From Planococcus citri (lineage: Eukaryota > Arthropoda > Insecta > Hemiptera > Pseudococcidae), in contig NC_088677.1 in NCBI RefSeq assembly GCF_950023065.1, positions 14,154,001-14,218,000 of the forward strand: a stretch of 64,000 nt of DNA, in the 5' to 3' direction. The notes under the pieces were generated by a model, which was not told the origin of the DNA, made no database searches, and saw only the letters and a program-made list of their open reading frames with translations. Position numbers and translations under genes: made by a program. Of the stretch, positions 1-11,602 are shown piece by piece (within the stretch, counting starts at the first letter, position 1; every line of letters starts with the position of its first letter).

Positions 1-1297
1 AGTGCGCTATTAAATACCCTTCCTAGCGTCGATTACAACGTGCATCTTGTAACGAATTACATGAAAATTAAACATTTAAATACTTTACATCACGTACATT
101 AGCGTGGTATCTAACGGATTTTTCGTTGATGAAAAAATCACTACCTTTTCACTAGGTACATATTTTTTCAACCAAATTTTCATAAAGTTCTCCACTCGAG
201 CCCTCTTCCAATCACATACACCAACAAAAAATTAGCAGTCAAATTTTTTTGAAATTGGAAGACAATTTGAATACGAAGTATTTTTCAATTTCAATCAAAA
301 CTATTTTTTTTTTTTTTAAATAAAAGGTTTTTTCAATGATTTGAAGGTTTTTGTTGAGGGTTTGAATTTTTTCATTTCTTTACTACATTTTTGACTGAAT
401 TCAATATTTTATAACTACTTTCACTACCTGGTAGATATCCCGATTATCAAATACTCCTAAATCCATATATTATTTTATGATTTTGCATTACATACTTCAT
501 TTTTAAAGGAACTTTTTCAAAGAAAATGTTTGCGATTATGAATTAATAAAAAGAGGCATTTTTATCCATCGCACTTTTCATCATAAACAATATGTAAATA
601 CAACATATACATACATTTCTTAAAAATTAATAGATATTAAGATAGAATAATATACAGCGCTCTCGTACTTTGTAAACATAGCGTAATAAAGTACGTATTC
701 AAAAATATTAAACTTACAAATTACAACCTACAAAATTTATTCCACTTATAAAAAATTTTTCATCACCAATATATACGTTACCTATACGTAGTAGAATCAA
801 TTACTTGAGCATAAATTGTGCTCCAAGGAAGGAAAAAATAATTTAAAAAAGTTTCATCTCACAGACATTTTTTAATCTTAATTTTATAATTACAAACATG
901 TCACAGCATCGCGGATACATTTCGATTGAATTGTATTTTTTTATAAATTAAAAAAACAGTATTAATTAGAAAATATAACTAAAAACAAAAGAAAGAAACA
1001 AAAAAATCATCTTTAGTTTTTTCAAAAAAATATTCGGTTCTTCGATACAAGTGAAAAAAGTGATAACGAAAGGTTTCCGATTCGTATCAATCATACATAC
1101 ATTATTATGAAATTGCAACGCGGTATGTGAAAAGACGATCATTCGAAAAGCATTGAAAAACCATCTCGAAATCAAACATATACATAGTACATATAGCCAC
1201 TGTTGCAAAAATATGCTATTTTCAAAAATATTTTATTTTTAAATGCAATGCAATTTATAAAGCGATGATTTTATCGTATAAACTGCGATACTTCGGT
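1..1297. other. AT-rich 3' flank of the USP9X-like copy
   Basis: No coding sequence is supported here. The stretch lies downstream of the minus-strand stop codon at 1298-1300 and would hold the 3' UTR of that gene copy. A minus-strand AATAAA (TTTATT on plus, about 1232-1237) is a possible polyadenylation signal, but such hexamers are cheap in DNA this AT-rich. Short ORFs in it look like chance. Confidence 0.5.
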
Positions 1298-1463
1298 CTA
1301 AGATGAAATCTGCTGCGAATCCGATTCGGTGATCGGTTTGCTTTTCACGTCATACAGCTTGTCTGCCTGCTCGAAGCATGTAACCGATGAGTTATTATCA
1401 CCATAAACTCCATCTTCGTTGGGTGCTTCGATAGCAGATAATGGTAAGGAACTCCTGAATGGA
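1298..1463 (-). pseudogene. Terminal exon of the USP9X-like copy
   Basis: An open frame on the minus strand runs from a plausible acceptor (GCCAG, exon start near 1463) to TAG at 1298-1300. It is hydrophilic and includes SLPLSAIEAPNEDG and KPITESDSQQISS. Its place after the NGYFLKRS block fits the disordered C-terminal tail of the family. Recognition rests on position and composition rather than on a conserved motif. Confidence 0.6.
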
Positions 1464-4400
1464 CTGGCGATGTATTAGTTTCTCTTAAATTAAATCTCTG
1501 AGGTGGTGACCGATTTGGAGAAATAACTACTGGATACTTCGCTATCGTGAACCCTATGAGAGAAAATCATTGAAATTAGCTTGATAAAAGGGAACTGCGA
1601 AGAATGTTGAATCGCAAATTATGGCTTCATATGTACAAAAGATCTTCCAAGATCTCGATTTGACAACTGGTTTGTTAACAAGGGAGTAAAAAAAGAGCTT
1701 TGATTGTGATTTTAAAATGTTTAAATAACACTTTTCAATTTTCGTAGTCATCAGGAAAAATTGAGCTTTCATCATGAAATTTAAATTTTGTAATATGAAA
1801 GTTCAATTTTGAAGTATTCAAATTTTAATCGTCAATTTTAATTCTTCCATGAGTCTGTTCGTTTAATTTTCAAACACCACAACTATAGTTACTCAAGGTT
1901 CAACCAGTTTCGAGATATCAGCCTTCAAGGTTTGGTTTATTCATGAAAAATTGTAAAAATTACGAATTACCCTTTTCCGAACCCTTTGAAAGATTTTTAT
2001 ATTGCCGTAGAAAAATTCATGCCGTAGTGGGAGTAAATCCAATCCATTATTTTAAGTCAACTTTAAACTTACTGAAAACGTTCCGATTTGAACCAAGGTA
2101 TTTGTTGGGCACCCTTTACGACCGGGTGCGGAGGATGAATTTCATTTGATGTAAGTTCTTCAGTTTGCGAACCTTCGCCATCGTCAGATTGCTCGTATGT
2201 ATCTCTTTCCTGCGTACAAAACTCGTATATAGATCGACAATATTCTTGAAATCTAAACTCACCCCACCTGTCAGGAATCAAACACAATCCTACTTACCGT
2301 ATCGGGACAAATTTCCAGCGCTTGCAATGTTTTCTTCGCCGAATTGGATCTCTTCAGGAAATATCCATTCGCAGTATCATTCAAAGGAACCGAACTCGTC
2401 GACTGCCAATTAGCATAATTGTAGGGCGGCGAGACGAAACGAAAGGTCTCTGTAATATTCCGAAGTAATACGATTATACTTTGCATTGCAAAGAGTAAAA
2501 TTCAATTTTTTTTCCTCGAAAACTTACTCTATCTAATTCTTCATGCAACCATTCGATCGCTTACCACCATTTCTTCTTCAGATTAGGATCACCGTTGAGC
2601 ATGTTATGGGCAAGGCGTCATTTCGAGAACAACATACCCATGCATTTGATACACTGGTAGGATCTCTTCTGATAATGCGTTTTACTAAGAAATGTGATTT
2701 CGAACAAACCATCGCGATCTGGTGATAGCCCTAAAGCCGATGTAAGTATCATTATTTTTGACAAAGGAAAATATGAGTTTGCAAACACGAAATTAGCGTT
2801 ACCTTTTAAAGCGTTCGATATATATGATACGGTTGCCACGAGTCATGATGTTTTAATTCGTTACAATATGCGGACGCTATATGTCACAGCACTTCGCTCA
2901 GGATGGTCTTAGACATGCGCGAATTTTCCCACGAAACGAATTGTAACAATTTTAAAGTATCTTCTGTTAGCTGTAATTCTTCAATCAAAAATTTTTCACG
3001 TAGCTGAACAAATGATCGTAAAAATGAATTGGCGTTATTTGCGAGCATAAAGTTGAATCGGGAGTTAAAATACAAAGCATTATACAGAAGTATGTAGTTC
3101 AGCACTTGACATTTTTTTTTCAACGAGCGAAGAATTTTCATCTTCTTTGTAATAATAACTCTTTGGTTAAAGAAAACAAAAAAATCAATAGGAAAAAAAG
3201 TACCTTATATGTTACTGTACTCAGCATACGGGTTAGGTAACATTGGTGCTCCCTGCAACGAGAAAATAAAATCACGTAACACATCGAATCCATCAAAATG
3301 AAGAACCTTGTTATTCAAATTTCAAATCAGTACTCACAATGTCCACGAACCTGAAAAGGATTGCACTGATTTCTCACGTCACAGCAACTAAATAACGTTG
3401 AAATAACAGCATGGCATTTATTTAATTCGGTATACTGGTACTTAATAGCAGGCCCTGGACCCTCGTCTAGAGTAACCAACAAAAATAAGCATGGCACATT
3501 CAACTGTGAACAAAAAAAATCGATTTGTACACCATCTCTGGAAAATTACTTTCGTAATCCTACTGGTTCATTAACTCACCCTAAGTAACTGCTGTCTTTC
3601 GGTGGTACCAAACCCGCAATAAATTGCAAACAGAGTGAAGTAATGAGAAAGATGTCGGCCGTGATCAGATATCTCTTTGTTAAGCAACTGCAAAGCTGTG
3701 ATTAGAATGTGATCGCTGAGAGGCGAAGTAGTATCGAAAAATTATAGCTGAAACATTCATTTCAATTAGGTCTAATAATATGCTATTCGTTCAATTGGGC
3801 GAGTCACCAAAGACACTTACTTACATGGTGCACTGGATGCGCTAGGTACCGGATCTTTGACCGAATAATGAGCTAAATAAGCAACGATTTTAATAAACGC
3901 CGTTCTAACTTCGGCACTCGGGCATGACAGCAGGTATTCGCATTTTTAACAACCGCAGTCTCGATTCAGCTGAAAACAAAGAAAAGTGTGAATCCAGCAT
4001 CGTAGAAAAGAAGAAAAATCCCAATCGTTTGTGACTTACACAAAAGTAACTGTTATAAATCATCAAGTAAAGGCCCTACCTGTACATCGTGACGAGTATA
4101 AAATAACATATGCACCTTCCACTATCGTTTCTATCTTCTGCAGCTCATCCTATACAGTATTTGATCAAATATCTGGGGTTCTTAGATAAAAAATACACAT
4201 TTATTAACTTGGGATAAATGAATTAGGAGGAAAAAAGTCACCGTACAGGTTATTACTTCGCCCATATAGTCTCCTCCGAAACATTGTGACTTCATTTCTT
4301 CATCGTCTTCCGATTTACATTCGTTGACATCGCCATCATTTGAACTTGTACCATTTCGAAGATCCGTCGCTTTCTCTGCAAATTTCAATCGTTTAAAAAT

Positions 4401-4469
4401 GAGTTCTAATGAAACCAGTAAACTTCGTAACTTGGAAACTGGGATGACAATTTACATACGCAAAATATA

Positions 4470-4503
4470 CGGATAATAATGGCCACCGCTGGGGATGGCG
4501 TGT
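4470..4503 (-). other. Remnant of the USP catalytic His box
   Basis: The minus strand reads SGGHYYPYI, the family's S-G-G-H-Y-Y-S-Y-I motif carrying the catalytic His (codon at 4479-4481). The preceding VVHSGHAIP is also recognisable. A stop interrupts the reading frame between this exon and the upstream finger region. Confidence 0.75.
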
Positions 4504-5721
4504 CCGCTGTGAACGACAAAAAACCGCTTAGATGTTATGTGGTACAAACTTCTTCGGTATTATTGCCGCTCGATGAGTCATCCGGTGAAACATTATCACA
4601 GTCTGTTTGTTCTCCTTCAACTTTGGCTAAAGTGGCGACTAAAGTTCAGAAAAAATAGTTTGAATTACATTTATAAATTGGCTTAAATTTCACACCAATA
4701 AGAGAAAAAGTCAACTAAACAGCACATAGGACATACCGGTATACGGTTCTGTATCTAAGCTCATCGGGAATTCAAAATTATCATTAAATTTAATGGCACA
4801 AAAACGTTCGTAATCGTATCCGAACCACTTCAACCGGATTGTAAGTACTGGAGGTAACGTTTTCACGCATAAGCGTTTTACAGTTTTAACCTGCATGTAA
4901 AACAACGCAAATTGAAACTCGTTCCATGATTTATATTTTTTATGCTACGACTAGCTTCGATTAACTACCTTTTTATCGCATTTATCACAGTGACACGCAT
5001 CAGCTTCTCCCAGAAGTTCGCCCTTCACATACTGTTCTAACGAATCTAATAAATTTGAATGGTTTCGCATATCTACGCTGATTACACTAAATGTGTTCTC
5101 CTCTACGGTATCTAAAATGAGAAAAAAAAGTACAGATGAACGTTGAGACTTCTATTCGGGAGCTGTAATTTTAATAATTCGGCGAACCAATTTTCTCTGC
5201 GGTTATGTCTGTCGCTTGAAGATTTTGACAAACCTACCCATGAGTCTGGTCCAAAACCGAGCCACCTAGCACCTTACTCAAAGTTTGCTCGTTCATCGCA
5301 AATAATTCACTTGAATTGAAAATACACCCAACATATCGGAAATTCCTCCATAATCATTTCGGTACGTAGTATTGCAAGTCACTGCACGCCGAATGCCCGA
5401 AAATAGCCTAAACTTCTTTCAATATATTAAAATTGCATTTTTTTGCGAAAATCGTTGACGCTACATTTCCCATTTCCGTCAACAGTACCAACCGGACTTT
5501 GCTGCAAAAACAGAAAATGTAAAATGTAAAATTTTCCTTTAGGAAGGAGAAAAAATGAAATGTCCAATCAAGTCACAGTACTTATGTACGTCCAAATCAT
5601 ACCTACTTATGTTCGCTAGAAAAATCTTCATTCGGATCGGCAGCTGCACCTTTGGCGGCGAGTATATCAACTCTGGTACTCTCCACCATGCACACATCAC
5701 TGTTGAATCACAGAATTCGTT

Positions 5722-5748
5722 TATAACATGTACCACCTGCGTTTTTCA
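5722..5748 (-). other. Remnant of the USP catalytic Cys box
   Basis: The minus strand reads LKNAGGTCY, the USP/UCH signature (normally N-A-G-A-T-C-Y-M-N-S). The nucleophile codon TGT is at 5726-5728. Downstream the frame gives KRIL and then a TGA, where the family has M-N-S and the following helix. The active-site Cys survives but the box cannot fold or be translated through in this copy. Confidence 0.8.
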
Positions 5749-7306
5749 ATCCAGCGAAAGCGATCAATGAACGAGGACTGATAGGCGGTAAATAATCCCA
5801 TTCCACCTAAGGAGCATCACGATCTAAAAATATAAATTTAGTATCATATTTTTTCGAAGATAAAATTCAGTGAATGCGTCAAAAGTACGTACCACAATGG
5901 ATCATATGTAGCACAAAGCATTTGTACGAGCAGCCTTAAATTCTACGCGTAACCCATACATAGTGTGACTAGCAAATCAAAAACTGAATCCAAAGACTGA
6001 GACATATTACACACAGGTATTACTCTTTCCAATACAGTTTCTGTACTCTTTTCAAAATGCAGCATTTCTTTGCATGCCGGAAATTCGAAATCTTCGATTA
6101 GCTCCTAAAATCAACCCATGATTAGTATTCAGATTACGTTTTATTATTCAATTGAATAACGGACGAAAAAATTCAAATTTACTTTGACTAATTTCACCAA
6201 ACTGTTCTCGTCTAAACCGTAAAAGTACTCGTACTTATTTTCCGGGGAGATGCGTCTTAATAATTCTTTCTTGATGCTTAAATGTTTTTCCAGCAATATT
6301 TCATCCACTAACAAAGTACCAGACTTCTTCGCGTTATCCTAAAACATGAAAAATAAATAAAATTTCATCCACCGAATAAATTTTCATCTCCATTCCATGT
6401 GAACATTTGTAGCTGTAACACAAAACGTCAGCTATTATCGCTAAAAATCTCTTTTTCTTACTTTTTCCATCTTTAGCCAAGCAATTTCGGAATTCAACAA
6501 TTCTTCAATGTCGGCGTCGTCGAACAACGCTAATCAATCGGCACAGTAACTAAGGAAACAAAAAACTGATAAATAACACGAGTACACACAATATCTAAAT
6601 CGTTTCGTAAATTCATTCCAATGCAACATACATGAAAATATTCAAACACACTAGATCCATTTTCGGTTACGATATTCTTATTTAGAACGTTGAATAGTAA
6701 TTGAATACATTCAATGAAGGCGCCTGACTATGTGAGAACGACATAATAAGTATCATCTGTTCGCTAGCGCAATAACGAATAGCTCTGCGAAACAATAAAT
6801 GGGCACTCGATAAAAAAATTCTTTCTCAAAATGAATATTACAACTAGTTCCGCAGATTACTAACCGGTTGCGCGCAATCAAAATCAAATCGATGATGAAA
6901 TGTGGTCACAATTTCTCGCCGTGTAAATTATCCAACGCGAATCTGTTCAATATCATGTATATTGGTAACAATTCCAAGGCTTCTCTGCAAACTGAACAAG
7001 AAAAACCACCAAGTTGAAGCAAAAATTTTAAAATGTACAAAGATCGATTAAAATCTACGTTTATTTTACCTAAAACGTCGGGTTCGTTCTCTTGAAGAGC
7101 GACATGGAACATCTTCGTTGCAGCCGAATCGACCAAAATTTTCATATTACCGCCGTCACACGCCCATGCCAATCGTATTACGGCGTGGATGGTGTTTAGT
7201 TGAGGTATACTGCATTTAACACCCTTCCGTCGATGATAGAAGAATGAAATTCAATGCAGCGAGTATTTATATAAACCTATAAAATCATTGAAACTATCAA
7301 TACCCT

Positions 7307-7351
7307 TTCATTCATTCATTCATTCATTCATTCATTCATTCATTCATTCAC
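7307..7351. repeat. (ATTC)n microsatellite
   Basis: About eleven perfect ATTC tetranucleotide repeats, in an intron-like gap of the USP9X-like copy, followed by a short A run. Confidence 0.95.
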
Positions 7352-10300
7352 TGCTTTAAAAAAAAAAAATGAATTACCTATTGTACTATCTCGTCAACGA
7401 ACTTCTGAGCAACTTTACACGCGACCAAGCTACGAACAGCCGAATCGGTATTACAGATAGGTAACGACTAGAACGCACCTTTCATAAATATAAGGCCGTT
7501 ATTCGTCGCAAAACCATCTTCGCTCTCGGGACTCGTTTCGATCAAATGATTTCTAGTACTTTCAGCCACCTTATACGCAATATGTCAAACAACCGAAAGT
7601 AACACGCAGCAGATTTTCAATACGGTAGGTAAGAAATGCCGTTCTAGAACACCAAATATGCATACAAATTGTTCTTTAGTAAACCGAACACATCGAACTG
7701 AGAAAATTCGTAGTACTTGAATCAAAATACCGTTTAGTGGCGACATCGGCACGAGGTAGAAAATTATTCTTGGTCAACATTTCAAACGCAACCTGAGCTT
7801 TATCGCTGCACAGAAAGGAAAATTGAAAATGGACTGATTTGTCCATTTGTGGATCATATGTATGTGACCATCAATAACGTATACAGCACCTGAAATGAAA
7901 TTTCCTCGTATAAAATTCAACAAAAAATAGTCTAACCACGATGAAGGATACGTACTTTGATGTTGTATAACACTTGCGAAAAAGATCCAAAGAACATTGA
8001 TTCCAAGGTTGGTAATTGTGCCGATTCATCTTGCGGGTCGATTTCAGGATTGTAAAAAAAGATCTGTAATCCATTTCGTGTTCGGTTGAAATGTTTTTTA
8101 GAATAATATACGACAAATCGAGTGATTTGAACTTACGTATAAATTCTCCACTGTATTTTGATTGGGTGGAATAATTCTGAGAATATTTCTAGCAGTATCG
8201 CGCAGATCCGAATCGCCTAGTTCACAACGTCGATCGGCGATTTGGAAAAAAAAACTAGGTGTATTGTTCGTTACACGATATAATCTACGAAACAACATCC
8301 GAGCATTAATAATAAATCGAAGGTAGGGTAATTTTTCAGCAGAAACGTCCAGTTATACTCACCACGTCAGGTAAGTACATTTCATCGTCATTTGGAGATT
8401 AATCTGACGCAAGGCGAACCAGTCAAACTATCGGAACTTCTGTCCGGTGAACTAAACAAATTACCACTTCCTTGCACGAGCTTTGCTGTCAATAACTAAA
8501 CGAAGCCAAAAATCGATTAATTAATTTCGATACAAAAACCACAAACGGTGAAATAACTAATAATTTTATTGTAATAATACGAGTCGACATGCTCCTGTCA
8601 AATCGTCTCATTATAATAGAAAAAAGTAGAATTGTAATGCTTGTCTGGGATACAACATCCGCATCACATTACACTGCACACTGGAAATTAGTTCACTTAC
8701 CGAATTATCTTTAATAGCAGCTGGATATCCGATATCAGTCGTTTATCGTCAACTGGATCCATACGTTCGCGTACAATTCTACTTGTGAATTACTCGAAAT
8801 CGATTTCAATTCACGCAATACCTGTTCCTCAAACATCCGACAGTCATATTTCCGTTTAAAACAAATTCTAAGTATCTCATCTGGTTGTCGTCCGGTATTG
8901 GCGAATCGCACGATTAAAGTTACATCGTTTTCTTCATCCGGCTCTGTAGTCACACGAAAATAAGCAAATAAGCAATTAACCATTTCCCAAGTGATTACCT
9001 TTCCACTTGACAACCTCACCTGTAGTACAAAGGTGACGGTTTCCTTTCGGATGCAAAGTTATTAACTCGTATAAGACTCTCAAGCTACAGCACATCCTGA
9101 AAGATTCTCTACTCATTGGATTCTTCACAGGGCCTTCGTTCGATTCCATACACGAGCTATCTTGATTGCTTCATGCACTTACGATATGGTCATCATGAAA
9201 ATCACACAACGACGTTTGCAAACGAGGGCATAAATTCGTGTTCGCCTATCTTGAAAATTCTACAGCTTGATTTGCGATCGTGTCACCGCCATAAGCACCT
9301 ATTCAAAATAATGAAACAAAATCCTTCATTACGAAGAATTTCAAGTCACTGCGAACAAATCATACGGTACGTACCTCCATAAATATGCAGTTGCAATTAA
9401 ATCAAGATAGCCAGCCTGATAATCTCTTGTTTTCTGGTGTAACTTTCCTTCCTTTGAATAATTGACAGTATTGAAAAATCGTTCGAAACATCTCATGCCG
9501 CTTTCCGTCAGCTGAGCAGGCTCAAATTGTAGGGTATTACTCTCAGAAAAGTCTTTGTGAATGTCCGGGTACCAGGTTCGGAATTTCACCAATGATATTT
9601 GAAAACCACCAGAAGCATGCTTCTCTATCGCATACGTTCTTTTTAGCCAAGCGCTCCCAAATTTCATGTCCTTCCATCCTGAAAAGTAATATCAAAGGTA
9701 TTAGATGAGCAATACGAAATATCAAATAGAACACGATTCGATTTAAATGTATATGTAAAAAAAATTACCTGTAGCAAAAATCTTGAAACAGAAAGTCTCT
9801 CTCGAACTTGTTGAATATGATTATGAAAATACGACAACAACAAGCACCCGTATACGGTAGCAATTGATAACACTGATAAGGTATGTTGCGCACGCATCTC
9901 CAGTCTAGTTGAATTTCGACATTTTGCGTCATCGGTAGATTAGAAAGTAGAATAAATTGTATTGTGCAGGGTAGTTAATAGTTAGAATGCAGAATTGAGA
10001 ATCTCGACTCCGACTTGGATTATTTACAGGTATTTTATGTACATTTGTTCTATTTACATTTCAAGTTATCTTGATTATACATATACAATGTCCGCCTGAA
10101 ATTAAACAAAGGTTTTCATTAGATGTTACTCATATCGCTCTCGTTTTTTTCATTTCAGATGACATCCCAAATCTAGCAAACGTGGTCATAGTTTTTCGCC
10201 CACAGTCGTATCAGCTACCCTTTCAACTAATAGGTAACTTCATTGTGTATTTACCAAATTATCGATACAAAATGAAAAAATATTAATAATGAATAATATT

Positions 10301-10607
10301 AGAACGGGTTAGGTTGAATAGAAATTTACATAATCAAAGCGTTCCGTTCACTATGCTAAATCATCACGTACGTTTTATACTATTTGGTTTTGTTCTTATC
10401 GCGAAATACCCATTCACACTTTTAGCAACGATGCGATTACAATTTTTACGTTTCTTTCTCCTTCTTGTTTCAGATCAAGAATAATGAATTGAAACTACTT
10501 TGATGGATGTATCTAATTCGGCCGGAAAATGTATTCGATATAAGATGAGAATCGCGTAGTGATTCGGCTACAAATTTATTCGCTTGTTTGAGACTGGACT
10601 GGAAAAC

Positions 10608-11566
10608 ATGAGCGATAATGGTACTCAAGCTACATTAAACGATACGGATGCTGACACTGTTGACGAACACGCCGACCAAACTGAAATACTTTCTCAAGTA
10701 CCGTAGAAACTACTGCAGAAGACTCTCACACCACAGAATTACTTCAATCCGGTACCGAACACGATAACGAAACGCAGATTTCTCCTGAAACTCGAGTTGA
10801 CGAATTTTTACCAACTATAATTGATAGTCGTGGCGTTTGTGACGATTCTTCGAATCTAGAAACTTCACGAACTAATGCAGTTAATGCAACTATCGCTGCA
10901 AATGAAAATAATGTAGCGTGCGTTATCGATGACGCTGACGGTGCTGATACTCACTCGATTACCAACACCGAAGAACCTTCCAATTGTGATAATACTAATA
11001 ATAAATCGGTAGGGTGATTTTCGAAGCGAGTATTTGAACGATTTTACGCCAAAAATGGTATTATAAGGTGATACATATTTGATTACAGGATACGGTTTTG
11101 AATTCGAACGTAGTAAATAAGAAAGAATCACGCGATGAGGACATTGATAACGATTACGTGAGTAATATATATTATTGTTCACGAGGACAAATTGATTGTG
11201 TAATCGGAAAGTTGTTTTAATCAACGTGTTGGTTTTTTTTTTGAATTAATAGATGTTGGTCGACTTGATGATATCGGTATGTACTATGTACTTCGTTTCA
11301 CGTCGGAAATTGAAATCAAAGAGGAACGAATCAACGAGGTGGGTTATTCGAATAAACTCTTCTCACGGCTGCTACGATAATGTTATTAATATTGCTTTTG
11401 TTTTGCTACTTACCAGCGGAATTTATTAAATACGAACGGTCCCCTGATTGGAGCCACGAATACATCCGAGAGACGACGACGGAAACCTGCTCCGAACGAC
11501 GACGACGGGAACTACTTTTTACGCGGTAGTACCTATGAACAATTATTAATACCTAATTAATGATTA
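10608..11566 (+). pseudogene. Unrecognised acidic multi-exon gene, broken
   Basis: An ATG at 10608 opens a frame rich in Asp, Thr and Glu (MSDNGTQATLNDTDADTVDE at the start). It meets TAG at 10704, yet the same compositional bias continues one frame over to about 11010, so a 1-nt indel near 10700 is likely. Further exon-like blocks follow, with GT-AG borders: 11090-11157 (DTVLNSNVVNKKESRDE), about 11252-11337 (YYVLRFTSEIEIKEERINE) and 11416-11566 (an RRRRKPAPNDDDG stretch ending at TAA). The last two join in phase; the join before them does not. I do not recognise the family. It lies head to head with the USP9X-like copy and tail to tail with the transposase-RING gene. Confidence 0.4.
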
Positions 11567-11602
11567 GTTAATTTAGAGTAAGTAATCATGATGGCATCTG
11601 CC

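Larger units (their letters stand above)
1298..9734 (-). pseudogene. Degenerate, intron-containing copy of ubiquitin hydrolase USP9X/fat facets (C-terminal two thirds)
   Basis: USP9X/Faf is a very large deubiquitinase acting in endocytosis and germline or embryonic patterning. Conserved blocks appear in the expected order from right to left: an EIWERLAKKNVCDREACF block (about 9.66 kb), ESGMRCFERFF (9.47), the ubiquitin-like segment RFANTGRQPDE (8.9), PTLESMFFG (8.0), EMLTKNNFLPRAD (7.75), REALELLPIYMI (6.98), EWDYLPP plus the Cys box (5.8-5.7), LLDSLEQYVKGELL (5.05), LPPVLTIRLKWFGYDYER (4.84), the His box (4.48), DDEEMKSQCFGGDYMGEV (4.29), LDEGPGPAIKYQY (3.45), HYQKRSYQCIKCM (2.66) and DTANGYFLKRSNSAKKTL (2.36). 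A C-terminal exon ends at 1298. Most blocks have splice-like borders, so it is a DNA-level duplicate, not a retrocopy. Frame changes (about 9560) and in-frame stops (after GEKL near 6905) break it. The N-terminal third was not found. Confidence 0.9.

Noticed and set aside
1298..9734. USP9X-like copy as a functional gene with sequencing errors
   Set aside because: The neighbouring 2.9-kb transposase-RING coding sequence has no frame error, so a high error rate is unlikely. The number of stops and frame changes here, and the damaged Cys box, fit decay. Read-level checking would settle it.
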